A stretch of 64,000 bases of DNA from JABMMZ01 sp964438995 (GCA_964438995.1 CAYTMQ010000001.1:124001-188000); one strand, 5' to 3'. Counted from the stretch's first letter, positions 9,166 to 17,153 are shown. Made by a program: numbers and translations. Notes: generated by a model not told the origin, from the letters alone.

Positions 9166-9431
9166 TCTTAAATTATCTCAGACAAAAAGCATTTAAAATG
9201 GATGTTTAAGCTATCCAATTCATGACAAATGACCCTAAAAATTAGGCTTTATTTTAACGAATTTTGCTACTATTTGGGAAATAATTGGGTAAAAAGACCC
9301 TAAATTCTGGGTGTTACTCTCTGATTTTGTTTAAGTTTAGCCTTATTAACACTTTTTAAACAATTTAAAAATCAGCAATTTGAGAAAAAATTGATTAAGT
9401 TTTTCAATTATTTAAGAAAAAAATTTAGTGA
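9166..9431. other. AT-rich intergenic region with alternating ACCC/GGGT blocks
   Basis: No convincing reading frame is present. Two copies of GACCCTAAA start at 9231 and 9296. The first is followed by a small perfect hairpin, CCTAA-AAA-TTAGG (9233-9245). Between 9285 and 9312 the blocks GGGT, ACCC and GGGT follow each other, so the middle block can pair with either neighbour. This could form the end of the MoxR operon transcript, but no U-tract terminator is obvious. Confidence 0.4.
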
Positions 9432-9449
9432 ATTAGTATTAAATACTTA
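9432..9449. promoter_or_regulatory. Palindromic operator-like site (AGTATT-A-AATACT), copy 1
   Basis: ATTAGTATTAAATACTTA contains a perfect inverted repeat, AGTATT/AATACT, around one central base (9435-9447). It sits where the -33 box should be relative to the -7-like CATCTTTG at 9460-9467 of the next gene. The identical 18-mer occurs at 45392-45409 and a close relative at 45330-45347, both upstream of a large T9SS cargo gene. A dimeric regulator is the simplest explanation. Confidence 0.5.
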
Positions 9450-9479
9450 AAATTTTCTTCATCTTTGCAAACAGGAAGA

Positions 9480-9719
9480 ATGCTAAAAATCGGGCCTAGA
9501 TATAGAAACTTAGTTCAATCATTGAGCAATCGTCAGATCGCAACATCTGAAGATGCGTTTGGTGGAATAGAAGGAAGTTTTCTAGAAGATGTACAGTCTT
9601 TTAACGGCAGGATTGCACATTTTTTCAAGGCAAAGGCCGAATTGAAGAACAACACAAATACGCACAAATATGAAATCACAATTAAAACGCCCTACATTCC
9701 AGGACAGAGCACTGACTGA
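9480..9719 (+). CDS. Small protein of unknown function
   Basis: 79 residues starting at the ATG at 9480 (a TTG at 9465 in frame lies within the likely -7 element and is rejected). The sequence begins MLKIGPRYRNLVQS and ends in IPGQSTD; it has no signal peptide, membrane helix or motif I recognise. The -7-like CATCTTTG ends 12 bp before the ATG and a palindrome covers the presumed -33 region, which supports a real, regulated gene. It precedes the restriction-endonuclease-like gene by 105 bp on the same strand. The product could also be a remnant of a longer gene. Confidence 0.45.
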   Translation: MLKIGPRYRNLVQSLSNRQIATSEDAFGGIEGSFLEDVQSFNGRIAHFFKAKAELKNNTNTHKYEITIKTPYIPGQSTD

Positions 9720-9824
9720 GAGAAAAGACTCATTCGTTCGCAAAATCAACTTTATTATCGTACACTTTTTAGCAAACGCATAAGCGAGTTGAGTTTTTGT
9801 TGGCTCCTGTAAACTGGTTAAAAA

Positions 9825-11189
9825 ATGTTTAATGAGAAACTAAAAAAACAGATTATTGAAGTATGGACTCAGTATGCCCATACCATAAAATCTGAAAAGG
9901 ATGATGAGGGCAATCTCATCAACAAGATTGACGACGGCAGGCTTTATGCCATTGAAGTTGTCAAGATCATTATGCAGAATTTTTTGAAAGGAGATTTTAA
10001 CGTTCATGAGTTTAAAAATGCTCTAGACAGTTACAACAAACACAATAACCTTTGGGGTTTCTCTGCTAAATATGGTCAGCTCTATTTTACTCAGCTTATA
10101 AAGGCCAATGAGCAAAATATTGAGAAGCTCACTTTGATGTTGCGCGATCTCATCACTGAGCCAAAGAATCTTAGAGACGCCTTATCAAAAATAGATACTT
10201 TAGAAAAGTTTACGGTTAGTTACTATTCAAAAAGTAAAGACAAACACAATGCACCCTATCCAGGAGCAGTTGGTTATTTCTTGTCTTATTTTTGGCAGAT
10301 TTACAACCATCAGAAATGGCCAATTCTATACACCACATTGTTGTCTTCTTTCAGAGAGCTAGGTGTATGGGATGATCAAAAAACACAGAAAGAAACATAC
10401 GAACACTACTATAGAGTATATAATGAAATAAAAGATACCATCGAGGATGTATCAACAAAGATTATTACATTTTGGGAAGTAGAGCACGCATTTTGGAACT
10501 ATAAAAACAAACCAGTTCACGAGCCATATATTGCGCCAAAAACTGAAACTGTTGCTCCTAAAGCCCAAACCAATGTATTGGTTACGCCACAACCTGTAAA
10601 GAAGGAGTTGGAACTCACAGAAATAGAAACTTTAGATATTAGAGACTATGTGATTCCAAAGCTAAGTAGATATCTGGATGCGAATAATCAGCAGGGAGAA
10701 AGCAAAACAGATGCTATTCCAGACTTTAAACAAGTGGTATCAGAGACCTTTAAGCAAATGGACTTTGAAGTGCAGTTGCAAGATCAGACCACTCAGTTCA
10801 ATCCATATGCGGTTGTTAAATACAGAGAAGAGAACGTTGCATTCATTGTTGATGCAGTAGAAAACTCGGTTGACTATTTTGGTTCTGACAAACGTATGAT
10901 GAAGGAATACATCAACGACCACTGTAATCAGCTGAAAAGAGAAGGATACAAAAAGGTTGCATATTTTGTAGTAAGCAACCAATTTGATAATCAATACCAC
11001 GAATTGGTGTCGTATATTCAATGGAATACAGATATCAAGAAAATGACACTTATAAGTTCTGAAGCTTTATTGTATATGCTAGCATATAAGATAAAAAACA
11101 GAACAAGCTTGCTTCAATTAATTGAGAAAATCTCAGGGTTTTCAACGGTAGTCGAAGCAAATTCTATTGCTCAAGAGTTAGGAATTTGA
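9825..11189 (+). CDS. Restriction-endonuclease-like protein with apparently degenerate active site
   Basis: 454 residues. The N-terminal ~228 residues are helical and resemble the N-terminal domains of McrB/type IV restriction-like proteins: NLWGFSAKYGQLYFTQL near 75-91 and GYFLSYFWQIYNHQKWPILY near 150-169. A Pro/Thr-rich linker covers about 229-265. The C-terminal domain (about 268-454) looks like a PD-(D/E)XK fold: a YAVVKYREENVAFIVDA strand pair, SDKRMMKEYINDH, then KREGYKKVAYFVVSNQF and a TLISSEALLYML end. In comparable nucleases I would expect an Asp before the first strand and D-A-K in the next; here they read N326-P and D343-A-V345, so the key Asp and Lys seem lost. It is probably cytosolic and DNA-binding. 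A strong terminator follows. Family assignment rests on pattern recall, not a search. Confidence 0.6.
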   Translation: MFNEKLKKQIIEVWTQYAHTIKSEKDDEGNLINKIDDGRLYAIEVVKIIMQNFLKGDFNVHEFKNALDSYNKHNNLWGFSAKYGQLYFTQLIKANEQNIEKLTLMLRDLITEPKNLRDALSKIDTLEKFTVSYYSKSKDKHNAPYPGAVGYFLSYFWQIYNHQKWPILYTTLLSSFRELGVWDDQKTQKETYEHYYRVYNEIKDTIEDVSTKIITFWEVEHAFWNYKNKPVHEPYIAPKTETVAPKAQTNVLVTPQPVKKELELTEIETLDIRDYVIPKLSRYLDANNQQGESKTDAIPDFKQVVSETFKQMDFEVQLQDQTTQFNPYAVVKYREENVAFIVDAVENSVDYFGSDKRMMKEYINDHCNQLKREGYKKVAYFVVSNQFDNQYHELVSYIQWNTDIKKMTLISSEALLYMLAYKIKNRTSLLQLIEKISGFSTVVEANSIAQELGI

Positions 11190-11215
11190 GATAACAATAA
11201 TTGTAATTTAAGTTT

Positions 11216-11245
11216 AAGCCACACAGAAATGTGTGGCTTTTTTTT
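11216..11245 (+). terminator. Rho-independent terminator after the nuclease-like gene
   Basis: AAGCCACAC pairs with GTGTGGCTT around a short AGAAAT loop and is followed by a run of T. It lies 27 bp after the stop at 11189. Confidence 0.85.
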
Positions 11246-11288
11246 CGATGTTGCAGCATTTTAAAATCTATAGTTGTCTAAAATTATA

Positions 11289-11305
11289 AAGGATGAATCA
11301 TCCTT
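11289..11305. promoter_or_regulatory. Palindrome AAGGATGA-A-TCATCCTT
   Basis: A perfect 8+1+8 inverted repeat in the intergenic region before the small gene at 11363. Its 13-bp core GGATGAATCATCC is the exact reverse complement of the core between glutamine synthetase and the Fic-like gene (51963-51975). A second inverted repeat, TAGGC-AACA-GCCTA (11322-11335), follows and could form a hairpin in the 5' leader. Confidence 0.5.
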
Positions 11306-11362
11306 GTTAAATTAAAAGAGATAGGCAACAGCCTACCGCAGAACCTTAAAATCAGAAGCGTT

Positions 11363-11650
11363 ATGAGTCGTGTAGAATTTAAAAACCGTTCAGTTAATTT
11401 TTATCTTAAATTTAGATTGTTAATCAGTGTGGCATTCATTGTTTTATCATGCAACAGCATCCATTCAACATCCACTTTAGTCCTAGAAAATATGAACGTT
11501 CATCAAGCCTTTAAGAATATGATGACTATAGAGCAAGTGACAAAGCACAAGTTAATAGAAGAAGCCAGAATACAACAACAAAAGGAAAAAGAAATGGCTC
11601 AGCAACAAATTGCCAAACCCATATTAACTTTTATTTGTTATGGTGGGTAG
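11363..11650 (+). CDS. Small exported or lipoprotein-like protein of unknown function
   Basis: 95 residues. A basic N-terminus (MSRVEFKNRSVNFYLKFR) is followed by a hydrophobic stretch LLISVAFIVLSC that ends in a lipobox-like VLSC, giving a mature start at Cys29 if lipidated. The rest is a charged, Gln-rich helix (about 55-85, EEARIQQQKEKEMAQQQ) that may form a coiled coil, and the protein ends FICYGG. It is preceded by two inverted repeats and followed, convergently, by the outer-membrane barrel gene. No family recognised. Confidence 0.55.
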   Translation: MSRVEFKNRSVNFYLKFRLLISVAFIVLSCNSIHSTSTLVLENMNVHQAFKNMMTIEQVTKHKLIEEARIQQQKEKEMAQQQIAKPILTFICYGG

Positions 11651-11737
11651 ATGATTGGAATAGGGTTTCTGAAAGCCTGTGACTTCAAAGGCTATAACCA
11701 CATTAGATATTTTCATAAGGACTGATGATAGATTGAA

Positions 11738-14155
11738 TTATCCAACCTTAACCCTTTGCTTTTCAGTTTCTATTTCTTCGTTTCTTATGCGGTTCAGCGA
11801 CTGACCTTTGTTGAATTTGTAACTAAATCCTAAAGTAACAACTCTAGTATCTAATATACTATTCCATGATGCTTCTGATTTGTTTAAACTAAGGATTTTA
11901 CCTCCCGGACGACTGCTGTGTAAGACATCGTTTACCGAAAATCTTAATGACCCATTGGTATTAAATTGCCATGCTAGTCCAGTTCTTATACTTCCCACTG
12001 GAACCAACACAAATTGGGCAGATGCGACTTCACTTTGATACGTGCCACTAATTTCTGCATTCCATTTCGAATTGAATTTGTACTGTAAATTAGGTGCTAC
12101 ATACCAGTAGGTCCCAATATTTTTTAATGATTGGTTGTATAATGTACCGGTAAAAACATTATGGTTGATTTCAGCATAAAAATTCAATTTTAATTTTTTA
12201 CTTAAATTGCTACTACCGCTGATATTACAACCAAAATTGACTTGTTGTCCAATATTGCCAGGCCTACTGTAGAAGATACCATTAACCTGCTCTATGGTCT
12301 CAGAAATTAAGTTATTTGTAATGCCATAAATCAAATTGAATCTGTATCTACTTTTAAACAGATAGCTTAACTCTAGTTCGTTTGAAAAAGTTGGTTTTAT
12401 AAAGGGATTCCCTGCATAAAGTGTATAGCGATCTAAAGGATAAATAAATGGATTCATGTCACTGTAATTTGCCCTGTTAATACGTCGACCAAAATTGGCG
12501 CCAAAAACATGGTTAGAAAAGCTGTCTAAAGTATATGAAATAAATACGGTAGGGAACAAGGAATGATAATGTCTGTCGAAGGTAGAATCATTGCCAGAAC
12601 TATTGCCTTTTTGGATACCAACCGAATTGGTATTTTCATATCTTAAACCTGATTGTAAAGACCATTTTTTAAATCTGTTGCTCCAATTGATATAAGCTGC
12701 ATTGATATTTTCGGTATAATCGAAATCATTGGTATACGTATTATTGACGGTTCTTGTACCATTAACATCATCAAAGAAACCTGCGTAATTATCAGAGTTG
12801 ATATACGAAATTCTGTATCCTGTTTCAATTCGTCCTATTTTCTTAGATTCTTTATGAAAGTCAGTACCAGTTGCTGAAACCCAAATGTACGAAGGTAAAT
12901 CCCCTATAAGTAAAGTTTCATTTAACAGCTGCCCAATTGAATCTTTTAATTGATTAAAAGTACTTTGTGAATTCACAGATTTGTACCTTGTCACATCAGC
13001 GTAGATGGTGTATCCTGCTCTGCCAGAGTCTCGCATGATATTGTAATAGATGTTCCCACCTAAGTTTTTAAAATTGGTAGAGAGTGGAATGTCTGCAAAA
13101 ACAGAATTTGTTAGATGACCATTTCCATTTCTAATTTCAGCTTGGTTGTTGGTATGTCTGTCAGCTAGTAATGAGAAGCCATTAAGACTTACGCTTAAGG
13201 TTTTATTATCGTTGATATAGATATCGGCACCAGCATTACTTTGGTATTGTAAATTGCCAATGTCTATATAGGTTTTTTGAACAAAAGTTGAATTGAGCAC
13301 ATTGGATTGGTCGAAGTATGCTCTGCGTATAGTTAAATCTTGGTAATTGTTGTTCCACCCAAAAGACCCATTTCCAAAGAAGTTGATTTTGTTGATGCGA
13401 TAATTAAGATTGAGAGATTGGTTATGTCTAAGCAACTTGCCTGTACCGGCGTTTGTGCCGTATCGACCATTGAAACCTTTTGCCATTGATTTTTTTAATC
13501 GTATAACAATTACGCCGCCACTTCCTGCTGCTGGATATTTAGAACTTGGATTGGTTATTACAGTTATCGTTTGAATATTCTCTGCTGGTATCGACTTTAA
13601 GTATTGCATTAAATCATTGCCACCTATAGTTAAAAGTTGTTCATTGACATAGATACTAACACCAGATAGTCCTTGAATTCTTATACCATTATTGTCATCA
13701 ACCAAAACACCCGGAGCTCTCTCAATAATATCAAGGGCATTTTGACCAACAGTAGAAATCAATGCATCAGGTGTAATCACTGTTTTATCTACATCCAAAA
13801 CTATGAACTTTTGTTTCGTCGAAATTTTAGCAGTGTTAAATTCTTTTAAATCTGGCATCATTGTTACTACCATTGAATCTGCATTGAACATTCTATAGAG
13901 TTTTGAATATTGAGGCTTAGTTACAATAGCCAATCGATTCAAAATACCTTTAGAATCGTAAACAAATTTTCCCAAACTGTCGCTTTTACCTTCTGCAAGT
14001 ATAACAGTATCAGGTAATATGAAAACCTTTACAGATGCAAGTGCTACTGCATCACCCGTAATATTATCAATTATTTGAATTACCGAACGATTCGATTGAG
14101 CGTTCGATTTGATTACAACACAAAAAACAACCAGTGCAATAAATTTCTTCATCAT
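11738..14155 (-). CDS. Outer-membrane beta-barrel protein, TonB-dependent receptor-like (PF14905 type)
   Basis: 805 residues with a signal peptide (MMKKFIALVVFCVVIKSNA/QS). Residues about 20-95 form a carboxypeptidase-regulatory-like beta sandwich. A plug-like region at about 125-220 includes APGVLVDDNNGIRIQG, VYVNE-like strands and the typical ITVITNPSSKYPAAGSGGVI segment. The remaining ~580 residues are barrel strands rich in aromatic/Asn alternation. This matches the OMP_b-brl_3 group of TonB-dependent receptor relatives. No SusD-like partner is adjacent, so a glycan-uptake role is not indicated; the substrate is unknown. It is transcribed away from the exported-protein gene at 14275. Confidence 0.88.
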   Translation of the reverse strand: MMKKFIALVVFCVVIKSNAQSNRSVIQIIDNITGDAVALASVKVFILPDTVILAEGKSDSLGKFVYDSKGILNRLAIVTKPQYSKLYRMFNADSMVVTMMPDLKEFNTAKISTKQKFIVLDVDKTVITPDALISTVGQNALDIIERAPGVLVDDNNGIRIQGLSGVSIYVNEQLLTIGGNDLMQYLKSIPAENIQTITVITNPSSKYPAAGSGGVIVIRLKKSMAKGFNGRYGTNAGTGKLLRHNQSLNLNYRINKINFFGNGSFGWNNNYQDLTIRRAYFDQSNVLNSTFVQKTYIDIGNLQYQSNAGADIYINDNKTLSVSLNGFSLLADRHTNNQAEIRNGNGHLTNSVFADIPLSTNFKNLGGNIYYNIMRDSGRAGYTIYADVTRYKSVNSQSTFNQLKDSIGQLLNETLLIGDLPSYIWVSATGTDFHKESKKIGRIETGYRISYINSDNYAGFFDDVNGTRTVNNTYTNDFDYTENINAAYINWSNRFKKWSLQSGLRYENTNSVGIQKGNSSGNDSTFDRHYHSLFPTVFISYTLDSFSNHVFGANFGRRINRANYSDMNPFIYPLDRYTLYAGNPFIKPTFSNELELSYLFKSRYRFNLIYGITNNLISETIEQVNGIFYSRPGNIGQQVNFGCNISGSSNLSKKLKLNFYAEINHNVFTGTLYNQSLKNIGTYWYVAPNLQYKFNSKWNAEISGTYQSEVASAQFVLVPVGSIRTGLAWQFNTNGSLRFSVNDVLHSSRPGGKILSLNKSEASWNSILDTRVVTLGFSYKFNKGQSLNRIRNEEIETEKQRVKVG

Positions 14156-14260
14156 GTTTTAAATAGGTAAAGCAAAGTAGTATATCTGGTCTGGTGTATA
14201 GTGTCAATTTGGTTAAAAGCACAATTCTTTTAGACAGAATTAAACCTTTCATTTGATTAG

Positions 14261-14278
14261 ATGTCAAACCCAGAGTGA
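14261..14278 (+). other. Five-codon upstream ORF overlapping a GTG start
   Basis: ATG TCA AAC CCA GAG TGA encodes MSNPE and its stop overlaps the GTG start of the following gene (GTGA). A -7-like TTCATTTG (14248-14255) ends six bases before this ATG. Translation could be coupled through the overlap. Confidence 0.3.
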
Positions 14279-14844
14279 AAATTATACAACATTTGTTGCC
14301 ATTATTGTTTCTCCTTTCATTTCAGAATCTATTCTGTGAGGAATATGAGCGGCAAGTACCAAATAAATTTGTAAGATTGAATGATAAAACATGGTATGCC
14401 AATTACCAGTACGTTCAGAACCAAAAAAATAGTATAATGCTTGGTATAACAAATTATAGATGCTACTCCAATTCAACTAGATTTCCTAAGCCGACCAAAC
14501 ATCCATTTTATTTTGCTGTAATTGGCGATGCTTCTGTCGGTTTAATGTTTGATTCGGATGTAACCAGATTTATGAGTACAGTCAATTTCGAGTTGTATTT
14601 GCCAATAAAGAAGACCATTTACCATCCAATTATAGGCATTAGAACTATGCAATTATGGGAGTCTAATAAGGTGAGTCATGCCTTATATCCAGAACTTGGG
14701 TTGACCACATTCAATACCATTACCATAAAATATGGTAGAGCGTTGTATCAAACCGATGCATTGACAAGGTTTTCCAAAAATTTGATATCACTTACATTCA
14801 GACCTGGCATATTGAGAGAAAGCTTGAGCGGGAAGTGGAGTTGA
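14275..14844 (+). CDS. Exported protein of unknown function, possibly outer-membrane barrel
   Basis: 189 residues from a GTG start. That start is chosen because it gives an excellent signal peptide (KIIQHLLPLLFLLSFQNLFC, then EEYERQ); the next in-frame Met lies far inside the protein. The mature part is rich in aromatic residues and alternating strands (HPFYFAVIGDASVGLMFDSD, FELYLPIKK, YPELGLTTFNTITIKYG) as in small outer-membrane barrels. It ends five bases before the convergent T9SS cargo gene stop. No family recognised. Confidence 0.6.
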   Translation: MKIIQHLLPLLFLLSFQNLFCEEYERQVPNKFVRLNDKTWYANYQYVQNQKNSIMLGITNYRCYSNSTRFPKPTKHPFYFAVIGDASVGLMFDSDVTRFMSTVNFELYLPIKKTIYHPIIGIRTMQLWESNKVSHALYPELGLTTFNTITIKYGRALYQTDALTRFSKNLISLTFRPGILRESLSGKWS

Positions 14845-14849
14845 TTGTT

Positions 14850-15647
14850 CTATTCAACAACAATTTTGCGATAATACGTTCCAGTAAGTGTGATTATTTT
14901 GAGCAAGTAATAGCCTGGACTCTGAATCGAAAGCGACAATTGTGCATTGTATGAATGTTCTGGAAGTACTGATTGCACTACTTGCATCTGACTGTTCAAC
15001 AATTCTATTTGAAGCATGTCGTTCTGACCTTCGATATGTAGGATATCTTTAGCAGGATTTGGGTAAACTTGAAAAGACTCAATTCCAGATGTTATGATAT
15101 TTGAGTTATTCGATTTGATGACAATGCTATCGACTCCAAGTGTGAACCAATTATTGGTTGCTCGGTATCTAAAACACACATAGCCAGTATCGGCGCTAAA
15201 TGGTAAAACAATGCCACTAGTGTCTCTCCAAACCAATTGATTGGATACTTTTTGAGTTAAATCTGCTATTTTTACGAATGTACCATTTTTAGGTTGTTTA
15301 GCGCTTTTGCCATACCACACGCTAAATTCATCAGATGGCGTTGCAGTGCCAGTGATGCCATACACATAATAGCGAAACGCTAGAACAGTATTACCAGTCA
15401 CTTTTAAGGGTGGCGTAAACAACCAGTCGGAAACAGTATCAGATTCGTTACCACCTACAGGATAATCATGCGAAGCAAAGATAGACGAAACACTCCAATC
15501 GTAATGGGTGGTATTGCCGGTTCTAACACTTACCATTTCGCTGCGTTCAGTTGAGTTAGCGAATTGATTGGTGTAAGGCAATTGTTTTACTTGAGCAAAG
15601 GCAAATAAGCCATTAAGGGTTAATACAAGGGTAAGGATTTTTTTCAT
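14850..15647 (-). CDS. T9SS cargo protein with choice-of-anchor-J-like domain
   Basis: 265 residues. The signal peptide is MKKILTLVLTLNGLFAFA/QV. The region at about 22-165 has the pattern of cleaved-adhesin/choice-of-anchor-J domains (LPYTNQFANS at the start, DWLFTPPLKV, LAFRYYVYG, FRYRATNNWF). The last ~75 residues are a T9SS type A sorting domain (VYPNPAKDILHIEG, then LLKIITLTGTYYRKIVVE). It should be secreted and attached to, or released from, the cell surface. The biological partner is unknown. Confidence 0.85.
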   Translation of the reverse strand: MKKILTLVLTLNGLFAFAQVKQLPYTNQFANSTERSEMVSVRTGNTTHYDWSVSSIFASHDYPVGGNESDTVSDWLFTPPLKVTGNTVLAFRYYVYGITGTATPSDEFSVWYGKSAKQPKNGTFVKIADLTQKVSNQLVWRDTSGIVLPFSADTGYVCFRYRATNNWFTLGVDSIVIKSNNSNIITSGIESFQVYPNPAKDILHIEGQNDMLQIELLNSQMQVVQSVLPEHSYNAQLSLSIQSPGYYLLKIITLTGTYYRKIVVE

Positions 15648-15799
15648 AAGCGTATTTAAAAATGATGTTTACATTGGTCGACTTTACACATTAGACCGCT
15701 AAAAATCCAATTTTGTTGTAATGGGGTAAAAATTAATTTGAGTTTTCGATGAGAGATAGGGGGAGGGGATGCTAAGGTGTGATTGAATTTAATAAAAAG

Positions 15800-15829
15800 T
15801 TGCATATTTAATAATATTACCTATATTTG
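15800..15829 (+). promoter_or_regulatory. Promoter of the initiator tRNA gene
   Basis: A TTG at 15800-15802 and TATATTTG at 15822-15829 are separated by 19 bases, the ideal spacing for the Bacteroidetes -33/-7 promoter. The predicted start is a few bases before the tRNA at 15844. Confidence 0.8.
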
Positions 15830-15843
15830 CAGTCCCAAAAAAT

Positions 15844-15918
<75 letters not shown>

Positions 15919-15926
15919 AGTAGATT

Positions 15927-15956
15927 AAAGGCTTCGCAGAAATGTGAAGCTTTTTT
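15927..15956 (+). terminator. Terminator of the tRNA-fMet gene
   Basis: GCTTCGCA (15931-15938) pairs with TGTGAAGC (15943-15950) around a GAAA loop, followed by six T. It lies 12 bp after the tRNA. Confidence 0.85.
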
Positions 15957-16004
15957 GTTTTATAAAATGACTGAAATTAATAAAATGCCCTAATCTCACA
16001 CCCC

Positions 16005-17135
16005 CTACAACACCTCCACGTCCTTAAAATACTTCTGTTTCTCTGAGTATATTTGGTTGAGCTCTTGGGTGTAGCGCTCCATTTCTTCTGAAACGGTTTT
16101 GATGTGACCAATGTATTCTTTTAAATCTATGCTGTTGATGTCGATGTTTTCGTCTATCATGCCCGTAAGTCCGAGCAACGTGGTAACGGGTTTTCTCATG
16201 ACATGTGAGATGTCAAATGCAATACGCTCAAGGGTTTGCTGGTATTCTTTGTGATTGGTGATGTTCTGAAATGTGCCATAGCAAACCACCTTTCCATCTT
16301 CTCCTAGTTCTGTTGTGGCTTTGCCAACATGCCATTCGGTGTTTCCATCTTTGTTCAATACTCTATATTCTACATACCAAGGCGCAAGTTTAGATAATGC
16401 ATTCTTTAAGCTATGTCTAATCATATCTTGGTCGTCTGGATGGATGATACTAAATGCTATGCGTGCATCTTTTTTTATGGATTCTGCATCCAATGATGGA
16501 TGTAATCTAGAGATTCCTTGGCTAATAAAAGGAAAAGACAACTGACCATCTTTGGTCATTTCCAATTGAAAAATAACTCCCGGCGCTTGGTCGCTGAGCT
16601 TTTTTAATTTTTCGATGTTGGAAGCGATGTTTTCTTTTTGCAGTAAAATGATTTTTCTGGCATTTAAGAATTTCATTACCTGTTTGGCAAGATTTTGCAT
16701 GGCCAGAAGTTGGGTTTCATTCAACGAATTTGGTTTGTTGTCTAAAACACAAATGGTTCCTAAAACATTACCACTAGGAGTAACTAGAGGAGCACCTGCA
16801 TAGAATCTAACCTTTGGGTCGTAAACCACAAGCGGACTATCGACGAATCTATCGTCTTTAAGAGGGTCTTCAACTATTAATAAATCATCAGGTTTTGCTA
16901 GAGTATGCTGGCAGAATGACACCTGACGAGGCATGTTTTCTATTTCGTAACCATAGGTTGATTTGAACCATTGCCTTTCTTTGTCGATGAAACTTATAAG
17001 ACCAACGGGAGTGCTACAGACAGCAGAAGCTATTTGTGCAATATCGTCTAACTCTTGTTCAGGCGCTGTATCCATAATGAAGTAAGAAAGCAAATCATTG
17101 ATTCTTTCTTCTTCGTTGTAAATCTTCATTTCCAT
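16005..17135 (-). CDS. GAF-PAS-HisKA protein lacking a kinase ATPase domain
   Basis: About 376 residues from the ATG at 17135 (a TTG one codon earlier is possible). Residues 15-160 are a GAF domain (SAVCSTPVGLISFIDKERQWFKS, FYAGAPLVTPSGNVLGTICV). Residues about 170-295 are a PAS domain with PAC motif (YVEYRVLNKDGNTEWHVGKA). A HisKA-like helix follows with the H-box FDISHVMRKPVTTLLGL, His311. The protein then ends after about 65 helical residues. The HATPase_c domain expected in a histidine kinase is absent, and only the tRNA lies downstream, so this is not a frameshifted kinase. It could dimerise and be a phosphoryl acceptor for another kinase, or be a sensory adaptor. It has its own -7 element. 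Confidence 0.85.
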   Translation of the reverse strand: MEMKIYNEEERINDLLSYFIMDTAPEQELDDIAQIASAVCSTPVGLISFIDKERQWFKSTYGYEIENMPRQVSFCQHTLAKPDDLLIVEDPLKDDRFVDSPLVVYDPKVRFYAGAPLVTPSGNVLGTICVLDNKPNSLNETQLLAMQNLAKQVMKFLNARKIILLQKENIASNIEKLKKLSDQAPGVIFQLEMTKDGQLSFPFISQGISRLHPSLDAESIKKDARIAFSIIHPDDQDMIRHSLKNALSKLAPWYVEYRVLNKDGNTEWHVGKATTELGEDGKVVCYGTFQNITNHKEYQQTLERIAFDISHVMRKPVTTLLGLTGMIDENIDINSIDLKEYIGHIKTVSEEMERYTQELNQIYSEKQKYFKDVEVL

Positions 17136-17145
17136 CAAATTCTAA

Positions 17146-17153
17146 CAAATATA
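17146..17153 (-). promoter_or_regulatory. -7 element of the GAF-PAS gene
   Basis: TATATTTG on the minus strand, ending 10 bases before the ATG at 17135. Confidence 0.6.

Noticed and set aside
10740..11021. 93-codon ORF on the minus strand inside the nuclease-like gene
   Set aside because: It overlaps a longer gene with coherent domain patterns and lacks a promoter or recognisable motif.
15919..16004. Possible missing kinase domain of the GAF-PAS-HisKA protein downstream by frameshift
   Set aside because: Only the tRNA terminator and about 50 bases lie there; no HATPase-like coding sequence is present.
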